Source of the DNA: Lentibacillus sp. Marseille-P4043
GTDB lineage: Bacteria > Bacillota > Bacilli > Bacillales > Amphibacillaceae
Direction: 5' to 3'
Length of the DNA: 64,000 nt
Assembly (NCBI RefSeq): GCF_900258515.1
Contig: NZ_LT984884.1
Span: 395,002 to 459,001, forward strand
Made by a program: the position numbers and the translations under genes. Positions 52,951-61,531 of the stretch are shown here, one piece after another. Below the pieces are notes generated by a model. It worked only from the letters and a program-made list of their open reading frames with translations. It searched no databases and had not been told where the DNA came from. Position 1 is the stretch's first letter, and each line of letters begins with the position of its first letter.

Positions 52951-53457
52951 TTGAAACGATTCATACATATTATCCTCGCATTGTCACTATTCATACTATT
53001 AACTGCATGTGGAAGTCAACAAAATGACAGCAGTGCCCCTAGTGATGACGGTGCCAATTCGAATGTGCAGAACCAAGATAGTAATGCGAATAGTAATGGT
53101 GAAAACAAAACAGACATGGCCGAGATGATGGGAGAACTGGATTATGCTGATTTCGAATTGGAAGTTAGCTATAATAATGATAAGGAGTACGAGGTAGAAA
53201 TTGAACGGGAATACAACACCGAATTCGCTGATGCAAAAATAGAAGACTCAGTAAATGATGTCTATAAGAAGGGTGAGGAAGCCTTTCATGATCTCTACCC
53301 TAAAGTCAAAAAACTTTCCATTACCCAGGATACAAAAAAGGCAGAAATTGTAGAACAAGTTTTAAAAGCATTTGACTTACCAGATGATTATACAAAATTT
53401 GAAGTGGAGATTACTTTTAAGGATAAGACAAAGCTTGAATACGAGGACAGAAAATAA
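52951..53457 (+). CDS. YusW-like lipoprotein
   Basis: A 168-residue lipoprotein: signal peptide with lipobox LTAC (Cys20), then a Ser/Asn/Asp-rich linker (about 21-55) and a C-terminal domain (about 65-165, YADFELEVSYNNDKEYEVEIE) resembling the YusW family, which has two repeat-like beta-rich halves. The start is TTG at 52951 with GGAGG eight bases upstream; the earlier in-frame TTG at 52936 precedes that site. A TATAAT at 52922-52927 is very close to the start. Function unknown. Confidence 0.78.
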   Translation: MKRFIHIILALSLFILLTACGSQQNDSSAPSDDGANSNVQNQDSNANSNGENKTDMAEMMGELDYADFELEVSYNNDKEYEVEIEREYNTEFADAKIEDSVNDVYKKGEEAFHDLYPKVKKLSITQDTKKAEIVEQVLKAFDLPDDYTKFEVEITFKDKTKLEYEDRK

Positions 53458-53460
53458 TAC

Positions 53461-53492
53461 AAGGCCTTCTATTTATGATTAGAGGCCTTTTT
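53461..53492. terminator. Terminator between the YusW-like and YlmA-like genes
   Basis: AAGGCCT and AGGCCTT arms around an AT-rich loop with T5 on the plus strand and A/T on the other side, between convergent genes. Confidence 0.75.
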
Positions 53493-53498
53493 CCGTAA

Positions 53499-54275
53499 CT
53501 AAAGCGTCATCCATGCTCGATCATTACTCCAGTCAATTTGAACAGGTAAATCAAAAAAGCACGATAAATATTCTTTCGTTAACATCTCCTCTCGTTTTCC
53601 CCTACCATAAACCGTTCCCAGCTTTAGCAAGAGTGTATGTGTAAAAATAGGCATGATTTCTTCTATGTGATGGGTTACAAACAGGATCGTTGGTGCATTT
53701 TTCTGTATAGCTAATTGGTTAATAGTATTCATTAATTCCTCACGGGAAATAAAATCAAGGCCGTTTGTTGGTTCATCTAATATAAGTAAATCCGGTGATC
53801 CCATCAAACCTCGTGTGATAAGGATCTTTTGCTTCTCCCCCTGAGAACAAGTTTGATAGGCTCTTCCCCATAAATGACTGCAGTGAAGTAGTTCCAAAAG
53901 TTGATAGGCCTTTGCAAAATCAGCTTCTGTTGGATTTTCATACAACCCGATCGACGCAAATTTTCCACTGACGACAATATTCTCGACGCGCTCTGTCCCC
54001 TTCATTCTTTCTTGAAGGGATGAGCTGACCCAGCCAATTGATTTTCGCAACTCCCGGATATCCGTTTGGCCAAATGGCTTCTCTAGTATGTTGACCCTGC
54101 CCTTCGTTGGCCAAATATAGCCGTTTATCATGTTCAATAAAGTTGTTTTGCCTGACCCATTTAGTCCAAGAATTGCCCAATGTTCTCCATTTACAACCTT
54201 CCAATCGATATCTGATAAGATCGTTTTTCCTTGCCTTTTCCACGAAACTTGCTGCATATCTACTATTTTATTCAA
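53499..54275 (-). CDS. ylmA: ABC transporter ATP-binding protein, YlmA type
   Basis: A 258-residue stand-alone ABC ATPase with Walker A GLNGSGKTT, a signature degenerated to CSQGEKQK, and Walker B LLILDEPTNGLD. It resembles YlmA of B. subtilis. No permease gene is adjacent, as is usual for this type. The start is TTG at 54275, seven bases after GGAGG; the upstream in-frame TTG at 54299 precedes that site. It is divergent from the TPP-riboswitch transcript. Confidence 0.82.
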   Translation of the reverse strand: MNKIVDMQQVSWKRQGKTILSDIDWKVVNGEHWAILGLNGSGKTTLLNMINGYIWPTKGRVNILEKPFGQTDIRELRKSIGWVSSSLQERMKGTERVENIVVSGKFASIGLYENPTEADFAKAYQLLELLHCSHLWGRAYQTCSQGEKQKILITRGLMGSPDLLILDEPTNGLDFISREELMNTINQLAIQKNAPTILFVTHHIEEIMPIFTHTLLLKLGTVYGRGKREEMLTKEYLSCFFDLPVQIDWSNDRAWMTL

Positions 54276-54414
54276 TCCTATTCCTCCCCGCTCTAACAAA
54301 TGAATCTATTAATCCCATTTATTACGAATTTTATTATATATTACAGATGGTTAATTACAAAAACAACCTATTTGAGCAGGAAAATTCCCGAAACAGATAA
54401 AATTTCCAATTCGC

Positions 54415-54443
54415 TTTACAATTTACATCTATCCCTTTACTAT
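54415..54443 (+). promoter_or_regulatory. Promoter of the TPP riboswitch-lipM-lipA transcript
   Basis: TTTACA (54415-54420), a 17-base spacer and TACTAT (54438-54443), about 25 bases before the riboswitch. Confidence 0.75.
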
Positions 54444-54469
54444 AGAAATTGTTAAATAAAATAAAAAAA

Positions 54470-54557
54470 TCACTAGGGGAGCTTTCATGAGCTGAGAAGA
54501 ACATCTTCGTTCTGACCCTTCGCACCCGATCTAGGTAATACCAGCGTGGGGAAGTGT
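54470..54557 (+). ncRNA. TPP riboswitch (thi-box)
   Basis: The aptamer is complete on the plus strand: CACTAGGGGAGC opens P1/P2, GCTGAGAAG is the CUGAGA pyrimidine-binding motif, GACCCTTCGCACCCGATCT joins to the pyrophosphate helix, and GGTAATACCAGCGTGGGGAAGTG closes it. All invariant blocks of the family are present. It is followed by an intrinsic terminator (54579) and then by lipM, so TPP binding should switch the lipM-lipA message off by termination. Confidence 0.96.
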
Positions 54558-54578
54558 AGTCGCATGTATCATACATAC

Positions 54579-54618
54579 AAACGGGCTGCACTCCACTGGG
54601 TGCAGCCCGTTATTTTTC
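54579..54618 (+). terminator. Riboswitch-controlled terminator
   Basis: ACGGGCTGCAC (54581-54591) pairs with GTGCAGCCCGT (54600-54610), followed by TATTTTT. It lies 23 bases after the aptamer and 44 bases before the lipM start. Confidence 0.9.
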
Positions 54619-54661
54619 AGGTTACTAACAGTACCAACATCAACATAAGGAGGCGATTCAT

Positions 54662-55495
54662 GTGCGTGATGAATGGGGATTTATCGACACTGGGATATGT
54701 GATGCAGCAGTTAATATGGCACTCGATGAGATGCTATTGCAATGGCATAGTGAGGGGAAAATACCACCAATTTTACGTTTCTATCAGTGGTCTACGCCAA
54801 GCCTTTCCTTAGGTTATTTTCAGGATGTTGATAAGGCAATTGAACTGGAGGCATTAGACCGCTATCAAATACCCCTTGTTCGCCGTCTAACAGGTGGAAG
54901 CGCTGTTTTACACGATGATGAACTGACCTACAGCATTATCATTGCAGAAGATAAACCTTATATCCCTGCATCGGTCGGAGAAGCTTATTACATACTTTCA
55001 AAAGGCATTTTTGCAGGGTATACCAAGTTAGGTATCACGGCAAATTATGCGGAAACAAACAAAACAGACAAGAGCCGCTCCGCCGTGTGCTTTGAAAAAC
55101 CCGCCTTGTATGAGCTAATGGCAGGCGGGAAGAAAATATCGGGAAACGCCCAGACACGTCAAAAAGGGATACTGCTGCAACATGGATCAATACCACGGTC
55201 CATTGATAAAACAATGCTTTTTGATTTGTTCTGCTTTCCAAGTGAGGAAATCCGGGAAAGGAAACGAAAGGCATTTGGTCAAAAAGCAACAACAATCAAT
55301 CAAGAAACAAAACAACATGTATCTATGGACACCATGAAAAACGCGTTTAAAACAGGGTTCGAAACAGGGGTAGACATTGGGCTATTCCCATTTGAACTAA
55401 CCACTGAACAATGGAATGAAGTGTACCAGCTTGCTGAAGCAAAATATAGCAATAACGATTGGAACTTCAAACATAATCTAAGGAGCGTGTACTAA
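54662..55495 (+). CDS. lipM: Octanoyl-transferase LipM
   Basis: LipM transfers octanoyl from ACP to GcvH, the first step of lipoyl assembly in bacilli. The 277-residue product belongs to the BPL/LplA/LipB fold: RRLTGGSAVLHDDELTYS, the catalytic Cys143 in SAVCFEKPALYELM and Lys158 in GGKKISGNAQTR. LipM has this Cys where LplA ligases do not, so I favour octanoyltransferase. The start is GTG at 54662 with AAGGAGG eight bases upstream; an ATG at 54660 is out of frame. lipA follows directly. Confidence 0.92.
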   Translation: MRDEWGFIDTGICDAAVNMALDEMLLQWHSEGKIPPILRFYQWSTPSLSLGYFQDVDKAIELEALDRYQIPLVRRLTGGSAVLHDDELTYSIIIAEDKPYIPASVGEAYYILSKGIFAGYTKLGITANYAETNKTDKSRSAVCFEKPALYELMAGGKKISGNAQTRQKGILLQHGSIPRSIDKTMLFDLFCFPSEEIRERKRKAFGQKATTINQETKQHVSMDTMKNAFKTGFETGVDIGLFPFELTTEQWNEVYQLAEAKYSNNDWNFKHNLRSVY

Positions 55496-56458
55496 ATGGC
55501 TAAACAAGAAGAATACATACGAAAACCAGACTGGCTAAAAACCAAAATCAACACGAATCAATCATACAGAGGGCTTAAGAAATTAATGCGGGATAAGAAA
55601 TTAAATACGGTTTGTGAGGAAGCCCGCTGTCCAAATATCCACGAATGCTGGAGTGAACGAAAAACGGCAACATTTATGATTTTAGGGGATACCTGTACTC
55701 GTGGTTGCCGTTTTTGTGCAGTAAAAACTGGACTACCAAACGAATTGGATTGGGGAGAGCCCGCTCGTGTTGCTGAATCTGTAGCTATCATGGGCTTGAA
55801 ACACGTCGTTGTTACAGCCGTAGCACGGGATGATCTAAATGACGGTGGTGCGGCCGTATTTGCGGAAACCGTTCGGGCAATCCGTCGGGCAAACCCTGGT
55901 TGCACGATTGAAATCTTACCATCTGACATGAAAGGTGATTATGAAAGCCTGCATACTTTAATGGACAGTGAGCCAGATATTTTTAACCATAACATCGAAA
56001 CAGTGCGCCGGTTAACCAAACGTGTTCGCGCAAGAGCAATGTACGATCGTTCGCTACAATTGCTCCAGCGGGTAAAAGAAATTGCCCCAAAAACACCAAC
56101 AAAATCCAGTATTATGGTTGGATTAGGCGAAGAAAAAGAAGAAATTATTCAAGCAATGGATGATTTATTAGCGCATGATGTGGACATTATGACAATCGGA
56201 CAATATTTACAGCCTACGAAAAAGCACTTGAATGTAGAACGCTATTATCATCCGGATGAATTTGCCGAGCTAAAGGAAATTGCTCTGGAAAAAGGATTCC
56301 GCCACTGTGAATCAGGTCCACTTGTACGTTCTTCGTATCATGCAGATGAGCAAGTAACACAAGCATCAGCACAAAGAAGAATTAACTATATGAAGGGCGT
56401 TGAAGAACAAGAAGCTAAAGCAGTAGATTTCAAATCTTGGTTTTTTAATCAGAACTAG
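55496..56458 (+). CDS. lipA: Lipoyl synthase
   Basis: LipA is the radical SAM enzyme that inserts two sulfurs into octanoyl-GcvH or E2 domains. The 320-residue product has the auxiliary-cluster cysteines Cys40, Cys45 and Cys51 ([12 protein letters not shown]), the SAM-cluster motif CTRGCRFC (Cys67, Cys71, Cys74) and the C-terminal RSSYHADEQ segment with the auxiliary-cluster serine. It starts at the base after the lipM stop, so the two genes form one message under the TPP riboswitch. Confidence 0.97.
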   Translation: MAKQEEYIRKPDWLKTKINTNQSYRGLKKLMRDKKLNTVCEEARCPNIHECWSERKTATFMILGDTCTRGCRFCAVKTGLPNELDWGEPARVAESVAIMGLKHVVVTAVARDDLNDGGAAVFAETVRAIRRANPGCTIEILPSDMKGDYESLHTLMDSEPDIFNHNIETVRRLTKRVRARAMYDRSLQLLQRVKEIAPKTPTKSSIMVGLGEEKEEIIQAMDDLLAHDVDIMTIGQYLQPTKKHLNVERYYHPDEFAELKEIALEKGFRHCESGPLVRSSYHADEQVTQASAQRRINYMKGVEEQEAKAVDFKSWFFNQN

Positions 56459-56492
56459 AATGGAACTGGAAGCCCCTACAATGGGAAAGAAT

Positions 56493-56527
56493 AACCGTGC
56501 GGCCGCAAAAATTATGGCTGCACGGTT
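56493..56527 (+). terminator. Hairpin after lipA
   Basis: AACCGTGCGGCC and GGCTGCACGGTT pair (one G-U) around 11 bases, 35 bases after the lipA stop. No U-tract, so possibly a weak terminator. Confidence 0.5.
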
Positions 56528-56598
56528 GCATATTAGTTGAAGAAAATGCGAAAATGTATTATCATTTTCTTTGTGATTTTAAATGATTATTATTTAAT

Positions 56599-56674
56599 GC
56601 TGGTGTAGCACAGTTGGTAGTGCACTTCACTCGTAATGAAGGGGTCGGGGGTTCAAATCCTCTCACCAGCACCA
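56599..56674 (+). tRNA. tRNA-Thr (anticodon CGT)
   Basis: Acceptor arms GCTGGTG and CACCAGC pair, D-stem GCAC/GTGC, anticodon stem CTTCA/TGAAG with loop CTCGTAA (CGT at 56632-56634), T-loop TTCAAAT. The 3' end ACCA is encoded. It reads the ACG codon. Confidence 0.95.
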
Positions 56675-56684
56675 CTTTTCCCTT

Positions 56685-56775
56685 GGAGAAATACCCAAGT
56701 CCGGCTGAAGGGGACGCACTCGAAATGCGTTAGGGCGCATTACGCGTCGCGTGGGTTCGAATCCCACTTTCTCCT
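56685..56775 (+). tRNA. tRNA-Ser (anticodon CGA)
   Basis: Acceptor arms GGAGAAA and TTTCTCC, anticodon stem ACGCA/TGCGT with loop CTCGAAA (CGA at 56721-56723), a long variable arm typical of serine tRNA and T-loop TTCGAAT. The 3' CCA is not encoded and the discriminator base appears to be T, unlike the usual G of serine tRNAs. T5 follows immediately. It reads the UCG codon. Confidence 0.92.
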
Positions 56776-56801
56776 TTTTACTACATAATCAGCCTCGCTC
56801 A

Positions 56802-57011
56802 TTACTTATAAAATCCAATCGAATGAAGAAAAAACACTCCAACAATCGAAAAGATAAATCCAGTTAGCAATATCAGAATTGGTGTTTTAAAGTTTTTCTT
56901 ATCCTCAAACCAAGCAATAATTGCAACTCCAAGAATTAATAACATACTCAAGAACACTGCTGCAAAAGGATTCGTCGGTGTTATCCAATCATACCAATGT
57001 ACAAAATTCAT
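56802..57011 (-). CDS. Small two-helix membrane protein
   Basis: A 69-residue protein with two membrane helices (about 16-34 and 44-63) joined by a charged loop (WFEDKKNFKTP). I do not recognise a family. An AGGGGCG site precedes the ATG. It lies between the tRNA genes and helD, read in the same direction as helD but with about 45 bases between them. Confidence 0.65.
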   Translation of the reverse strand: MNFVHWYDWITPTNPFAAVFLSMLLILGVAIIAWFEDKKNFKTPILILLTGFIFSIVGVFFLHSIGFYK

Positions 57012-57056
57012 ACCAATCGCCCCTTTTTAGTTTGTCATTAATGTAAAAAAATCAAA

Positions 57057-59375
57057 CTAAACAACATTGTATTTGTCTTGCGGAGCCTCCATGATAAATA
57101 GGGATTTTTCTCCAACTGCTAGCATCATAGTTAATTCATGCATCGCCCGTGTACAGGCCGTATAAAAAAGTGTTCGATCTGATTCCAAAGCATATTTCTG
57201 ATCGGATGCATCTGGAATGATGACAGCATCAAATTCAATGCCTTTTGCCAAATAAACCGGAAGAACCAATATCCCCTTTTCAAAAGTACGCGATGCTTCA
57301 TTTAGCTGTTTCACAGGCAACTCAGGTTTTAACATTGCAAAAGTGGCTTCACTTTCTTGTTGCGTTTTACAGATAACCGCAATCGTCTCATGCCCCTTCC
57401 CCTTTAATTCCTCTATTTTTATTTGCAACGTTTTATTGATATCTACCTTATCGTTAACTTCCACAAGATCCGGCTTAGTTCCTTCCCGATTAAACGGTTC
57501 AATTATGTCTCCGGCAGGGGCAAAATACTTTGTGAACTCAACAATTTGTTTTGTCGAACGATAACTTTTTGTGAGCACAATTCGTTCATGATTTTCTTGT
57601 GAGTTTTCTGGAATAAGTGGACTTCCTTCAACGGCATGCGTATATATCGCTTGATTAATATCACCTAACAACGTCATTTTCGTATAAGGAAATACGCTTT
57701 TTATATAAGCAAATTGGAATGGTGAGTAATCTTGCGCCTCATCAATAAACAAATGGCGGACCGACCGATCAGCACTGTCCCCCAATATTTGGCCTTGAAA
57801 ATACGCATATGGCACAGCATCTTCCCATGATAGAAAATTCCGGGAGAGCTCTGAAACAGTTTGTTCACTAATACGATTCCAATGTTCCGGCACTTCTTTT
57901 GGACTCCATTCTTTAAAAAACTTTCGGTACGTTGCAAACACATTAACAAATTCAAATTGCTTTATTCGCTTTTTCAACACGGAAAAGACCTTTTTTACAA
58001 CTACCTTTCGTAAAAATTCCTCTTCCGAACCAGATGCATATAATTCCTCCATCTGATCCTGTTTTTGTGTGTGCTTATATGCTTCTAAATAATCCTCTTT
58101 ATCTAGTAATTCAATTTGCTCCATAACCCAGTCTTTATTTTGCTCTTCCCGCTGTTGTTTTCGTATTTCTGCAAGCAGCCATTTTGTCACAAGCTCCATT
58201 TTATTTGGTATTGCAATAGCTGGATCTAAGGAATAAAAATAATCTTGAATTTGTTCTTTTGAAACAAGAACTTGCTTACGAAATGAAATAGTTTTGAAAA
58301 GCAACCCCTCATTCGCTAAATAAGCAACAAATTCATCCACATGTTGTTTAAATTTCAAACTTGATTTGTAGTCAATACTCTCCATTTTTGTACGATATTG
58401 GTCATCCCGTACTCCGGCTAACTTATATTCCATATACTGAAATGGCGATTCTATTGATAGTTGTTCACCAACTTTTGCTTCTAAATATTCATGGAATGTT
58501 GTTTGTTTCACATTCGCTTCACCCAATTCGGGAAGTACATTGGAGACATAACTGCTAAACAAAGGATTTGGTGAAAACAGGACAACATTTTCAGGAGTTA
58601 ACGTTTCACGATATCGATACATTAAGTAAGCAATTCGTTGTAGTGCTGCGGATGTCTTTCCGCTTCCAGCAACACCTTGAACAATTAGTAATTTATTTCT
58701 TTCATCGCGAATAATTTTATTTTGCTCTTTTTGAATAGTAGCTACGATGCTTTTCATTGTCGTACTCGCATTATTGCCCAGCGCTTGTTGTAAAAGTTGA
58801 TCACCAATTGTTACACCGGTATCAAACATTCCATTTATTATGCCATCACGAATAATAAATTGTCTTTTTAGCGTAATTTCACCGTTAATTGTTTCATCAA
58901 CTGTTTTATATTTAGCTTCACCCGGAGAGTAATCGTAATAAAGGCTCGAAATCGGCGCTCGCCAATCATAAACCAAAAAATCCTCGTCCTCATTATCCAT
59001 TAATGAGGAAATTCCAATATAGATTGGTTCACTCTCGGGTTCTCTTTCTTCCCAAAAATCAATCCGTCCAAAATACGGGGAATTTTTAAGTTTTTTTAAT
59101 GTCTTTAACTCTTCTCCTATTTTGCCATGAAACCTTTCTCTTTCTGATAATAGCTCTGCCTGCTGTTTAATACTTGCCTGGGTTTCTATCACATCGTCAG
59201 GTTCATCCAGATTAACCGTTACATCGTCCCAAAAGTTTTTTCGAAGGTCGATGACACTTTCTTTTAATCCAGTAGCTTTTGCATACAATTTCACTTCTTT
59301 TTGGTTAATCTCATCAATAACCTTATCAACCCGACGCTGTTCCGCTTCACGACTTTCATTTTTACTACGCATCAT
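57057..59375 (-). CDS. helD: RNA polymerase recycling helicase HelD
   Basis: A 772-residue superfamily 1 helicase-like ATPase. The N-terminal arm (about 1-90) is a charged coiled coil that in HelD enters the RNA polymerase secondary channel; Walker A is GVAGSGKTSAALQR, motif II is LFIDEAQDYSPFQ, and later motifs include TKSYRSTKQIVEF and FYTACTRAMHEL. Length and order fit HelD (YvgS), which releases stalled RNA polymerase from DNA. Two successive ATGs at the start (59375 and 59372) follow GGAG. Confidence 0.92.
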   Translation of the reverse strand: MMRSKNESREAEQRRVDKVIDEINQKEVKLYAKATGLKESVIDLRKNFWDDVTVNLDEPDDVIETQASIKQQAELLSERERFHGKIGEELKTLKKLKNSPYFGRIDFWEEREPESEPIYIGISSLMDNEDEDFLVYDWRAPISSLYYDYSPGEAKYKTVDETINGEITLKRQFIIRDGIINGMFDTGVTIGDQLLQQALGNNASTTMKSIVATIQKEQNKIIRDERNKLLIVQGVAGSGKTSAALQRIAYLMYRYRETLTPENVVLFSPNPLFSSYVSNVLPELGEANVKQTTFHEYLEAKVGEQLSIESPFQYMEYKLAGVRDDQYRTKMESIDYKSSLKFKQHVDEFVAYLANEGLLFKTISFRKQVLVSKEQIQDYFYSLDPAIAIPNKMELVTKWLLAEIRKQQREEQNKDWVMEQIELLDKEDYLEAYKHTQKQDQMEELYASGSEEEFLRKVVVKKVFSVLKKRIKQFEFVNVFATYRKFFKEWSPKEVPEHWNRISEQTVSELSRNFLSWEDAVPYAYFQGQILGDSADRSVRHLFIDEAQDYSPFQFAYIKSVFPYTKMTLLGDINQAIYTHAVEGSPLIPENSQENHERIVLTKSYRSTKQIVEFTKYFAPAGDIIEPFNREGTKPDLVEVNDKVDINKTLQIKIEELKGKGHETIAVICKTQQESEATFAMLKPELPVKQLNEASRTFEKGILVLPVYLAKGIEFDAVIIPDASDQKYALESDRTLFYTACTRAMHELTMMLAVGEKSLFIMEAPQDKYNVV

Positions 59376-59538
59376 ATCGTCTCCGTTTCACCCCTGTAAT
59401 TTATTCTTTGACTTCCAAATACAAATGTGGTATGATAATATTGGATAATTTTTATTAGATTTATTTAAGTCAATCACATATAAATATATTACTACTTTTT
59501 CAACTTCAATGCAACCGTAGAATTGGAGGGTTTTTTAA

Positions 59539-59877
59539 TTGGGAGATTTTGAAGAATTAACCTCGATTGAAATGCTAAAAAACTTCATAAACAACAATCC
59601 ATTAACCTTTCTGTTTATTTCCCAACCTAATTGCAGTGTCTGTCATGGCTTATTTCCCCAAGTGAATGAATTAATGACTCATTATCCAAAAATCAAACTA
59701 GGTCATGTTAATGCTGAACAAGTAAAGGAAGTAGCCAGTCTGTTTTCTGTCTTCACCGTACCAGTGCTTTTATTTTTCGTTGATGGAAAAGAATATATAC
59801 GGGAAGCAAGGATTGTTCATCTTGATCAATTAGATGAAAAGATTAATAAAATATATAAAAATGTAGCTGAGTCATGA
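59539..59877 (+). CDS. Thioredoxin-like protein
   Basis: A 112-residue thioredoxin-fold protein with the active site C-S-V-C (Cys32 and Cys35) in a QPNCSVCHG context and the cis-Pro loop FTVPVLLFFVDG. The motif differs from the WCGPC of true thioredoxin, so it is closer to YdbP/YtpP-like proteins. The start is TTG at 59539 behind GGAGGG. It is divergent from helD. Probably cytosolic; partners unknown. Confidence 0.85.
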   Translation: MGDFEELTSIEMLKNFINNNPLTFLFISQPNCSVCHGLFPQVNELMTHYPKIKLGHVNAEQVKEVASLFSVFTVPVLLFFVDGKEYIREARIVHLDQLDEKINKIYKNVAES

Positions 59878-59896
59878 CCCAGCTACATTTTTAATT
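59860..59896 (+). terminator. Terminator overlapping the end of the thioredoxin-like gene
   Basis: AATGTAGCTG and CAGCTACATT pair around a short loop containing the stop codon, followed by TTTAATTTT. The 160 bases beyond are AT-rich with no feature I can support. Confidence 0.88.
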
Positions 59897-60061
59897 TTCT
59901 TCCCCATATTTACATCCCCTAAAGGCAAGCATAAGTTTCGTTTTTTAACATACATTTATCTACAGATGTGATTCATTTTGTAACTTTTCCATTATTAATA
60001 TTCACTTGATTTGTACAATAAATCAAAAGAACAAAAATAGTTTCATTCACAATTATAATGA

Positions 60062-60640
60062 AAGGCTGTCTTCTAAAGGATTGGGACTGCGATTACTCGC
60101 CCCACCGAAAACACTTGTTGTTTATGACACATAAGCTATATAATGCGCAGTAACTTTTATGTGACTTCCTCTCATTCTTTACAAGATGAGTGGAAATCGC
60201 GGCTTGGGGGAAATACTCGCTTTCCGTGGGGAACGCTTCAGCCTCCTCGCGAGCAAAAACCGCTCACTGCGGGGTCTTCAGACAGTTCCTTTCCCACAGG
60301 AGTCTCGCATTTCCCCCAAGCCTAAGTCTGATTTTCTGTTCGTGGGAGAAGAAAGCCACTTAATATTAAAATCATTAACAACTACTCACAATCCAGAAAA
60401 TTCTTATCAGCGGAGACAGAATACGAAGACTCCTGCGGGAACAATGGTTTTCGGTGGGGCGAGTTAGCGCAGCCCCAGCACGAGCTGAAGACCCCGCAGA
60501 GTGGTTTGAAAAGGAGGGTCGACTAAAACCGTCCTTTGCGGACAACGTCGACATACCCCTCGCCGGGGCAAGGAGGCTGAAGCCGTGCCCGCGGAAAGCG
60601 AAGTATTCTGGTGGAGCGTATTCAAGCACCTCTGTTAATT
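60062..60640. repeat. Dispersed palindromic repeat element E (two cores)
   Basis: The left border (GGCTGTCTTCTAAAGGATTG, then GCGATTACTCGCCCCACCG) is the reverse of the element A tail. The first core has outer arms GGCTTGGGGGAAAT (60201-60214) and ATTTCCCCCAAGCC (60309-60322), in reverse orientation. The second core has arms CAGAATAC (60417-60424) and GTATTCTG (60603-60610) around GACTCCTGCGGGA, GCTGAAGACCCCGCAG and GTGCCCGCGGAAAGCG. No gene is supported in 59900-60750; ORFs here are repeat artefacts. Confidence 0.87.
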
Positions 60641-60751
60641 AGTACAATTGAAGTCCTTGTAATATTCACTATTGCACATAATCCTTCATATACGAAGTTA
60701 AAAAGCAACAAAGTTTACGAAAACAGCCTAATGAAAAGAGGTATAAAACAT

Positions 60752-61351
60752 ATGAAAATACTTATTGTTGGTGCTAGTGGCACAATTGGAAAAGAAATCA
60801 CAAAAAAATTGGCGGGTGATCATGAAGTCGTCCGTGCTGGGCGAAATGGCGCAGATGTTCAGGTTGATCTCACTTCCGTAGACAGCATTAAGAATATGTA
60901 CGAGAATGTTGGCAATGTCGATGCAGTAGTAAATGCTTCAGGTGGCGCTAATTTTGCCACTGTCACGGAATTAACACCCGAACTAAATGAAAAGGGAATT
61001 GAAAGCAAACTGAAAGGTCAAATTAACTTGGTATTATTAGGCTTAAACAATGTTCGTGACAATGGAAGCTTCACCTTAACAACTGGTATCATGATGGACG
61101 ATCCAATACGACAAGGAGCCTCAGCAGCAATGGCTAATGGCGGTGTGAAAGCATTCGTAAAATCAGCCGCAATTGAGATGCCTAGAGGAGTTAGGATCAA
61201 TAGCGTGAGTCCGAATGCCGTTCAGGAATCATGGGAAAGGTTAGAAAAATTCTTCCAAGGATTCGACCCTGTCCCTGCCAGTCGCGTTGCATTAGCTTAC
61301 AAGAAAAGCGTCCTAGGCGCACAAACCGGACAAAATTATGAGGTTTACTAA
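60752..61351 (+). CDS. Atypical short-chain dehydrogenase (SDR) lacking the catalytic Tyr
   Basis: A 199-residue Rossmann protein with GASGTIGKEITKKL (NADP-binding glycine motif), DVQVDLTS and VNASGG. Where classical SDRs have Y-x-x-x-K, this one has N-G-G-V-K (ANGGVKAFVKSAA), so the lysine is kept but the tyrosine is not. The same pattern occurs in a group of short atypical SDRs. The start at 60752 follows AGAGGT; the frame is open further upstream only across repeat DNA. Substrate unknown. Confidence 0.85.
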   Translation: MKILIVGASGTIGKEITKKLAGDHEVVRAGRNGADVQVDLTSVDSIKNMYENVGNVDAVVNASGGANFATVTELTPELNEKGIESKLKGQINLVLLGLNNVRDNGSFTLTTGIMMDDPIRQGASAAMANGGVKAFVKSAAIEMPRGVRINSVSPNAVQESWERLEKFFQGFDPVPASRVALAYKKSVLGAQTGQNYEVY

Positions 61352-61490
61352 TCAAGGCCCTTTCGTATTCTGACGGAGTGGATCCTAGCACTCAGTCAAC
61401 ATTATAACCAGGTAAAACGTTGTAACTGTGTTGCATTTTCTATCTTATGTGTAACAAAACAAAGTCTTTTAGGTACTGACCTTGATCAAA

Positions 61491-61530
61491 AAAACTAGCT
61501 TATGATTAATTTCATAAGCTAGTTTTTTCT
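61491..61530. terminator. Bidirectional terminator
   Basis: AAACTAGCTTATG and CATAAGCTAGTTT form a 13-bp stem with A7 before and T6 after, between the convergent SDR and the next minus-strand gene. Confidence 0.92.
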
Positions 61531-61531
61531 T

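Noticed and set aside
57057..59375. HelD helicase as a possible phage-defence helicase
   Set aside because: Length, coiled-coil arm and motif order match the housekeeping RNA polymerase recycling factor; no nuclease or other defence gene is adjacent.
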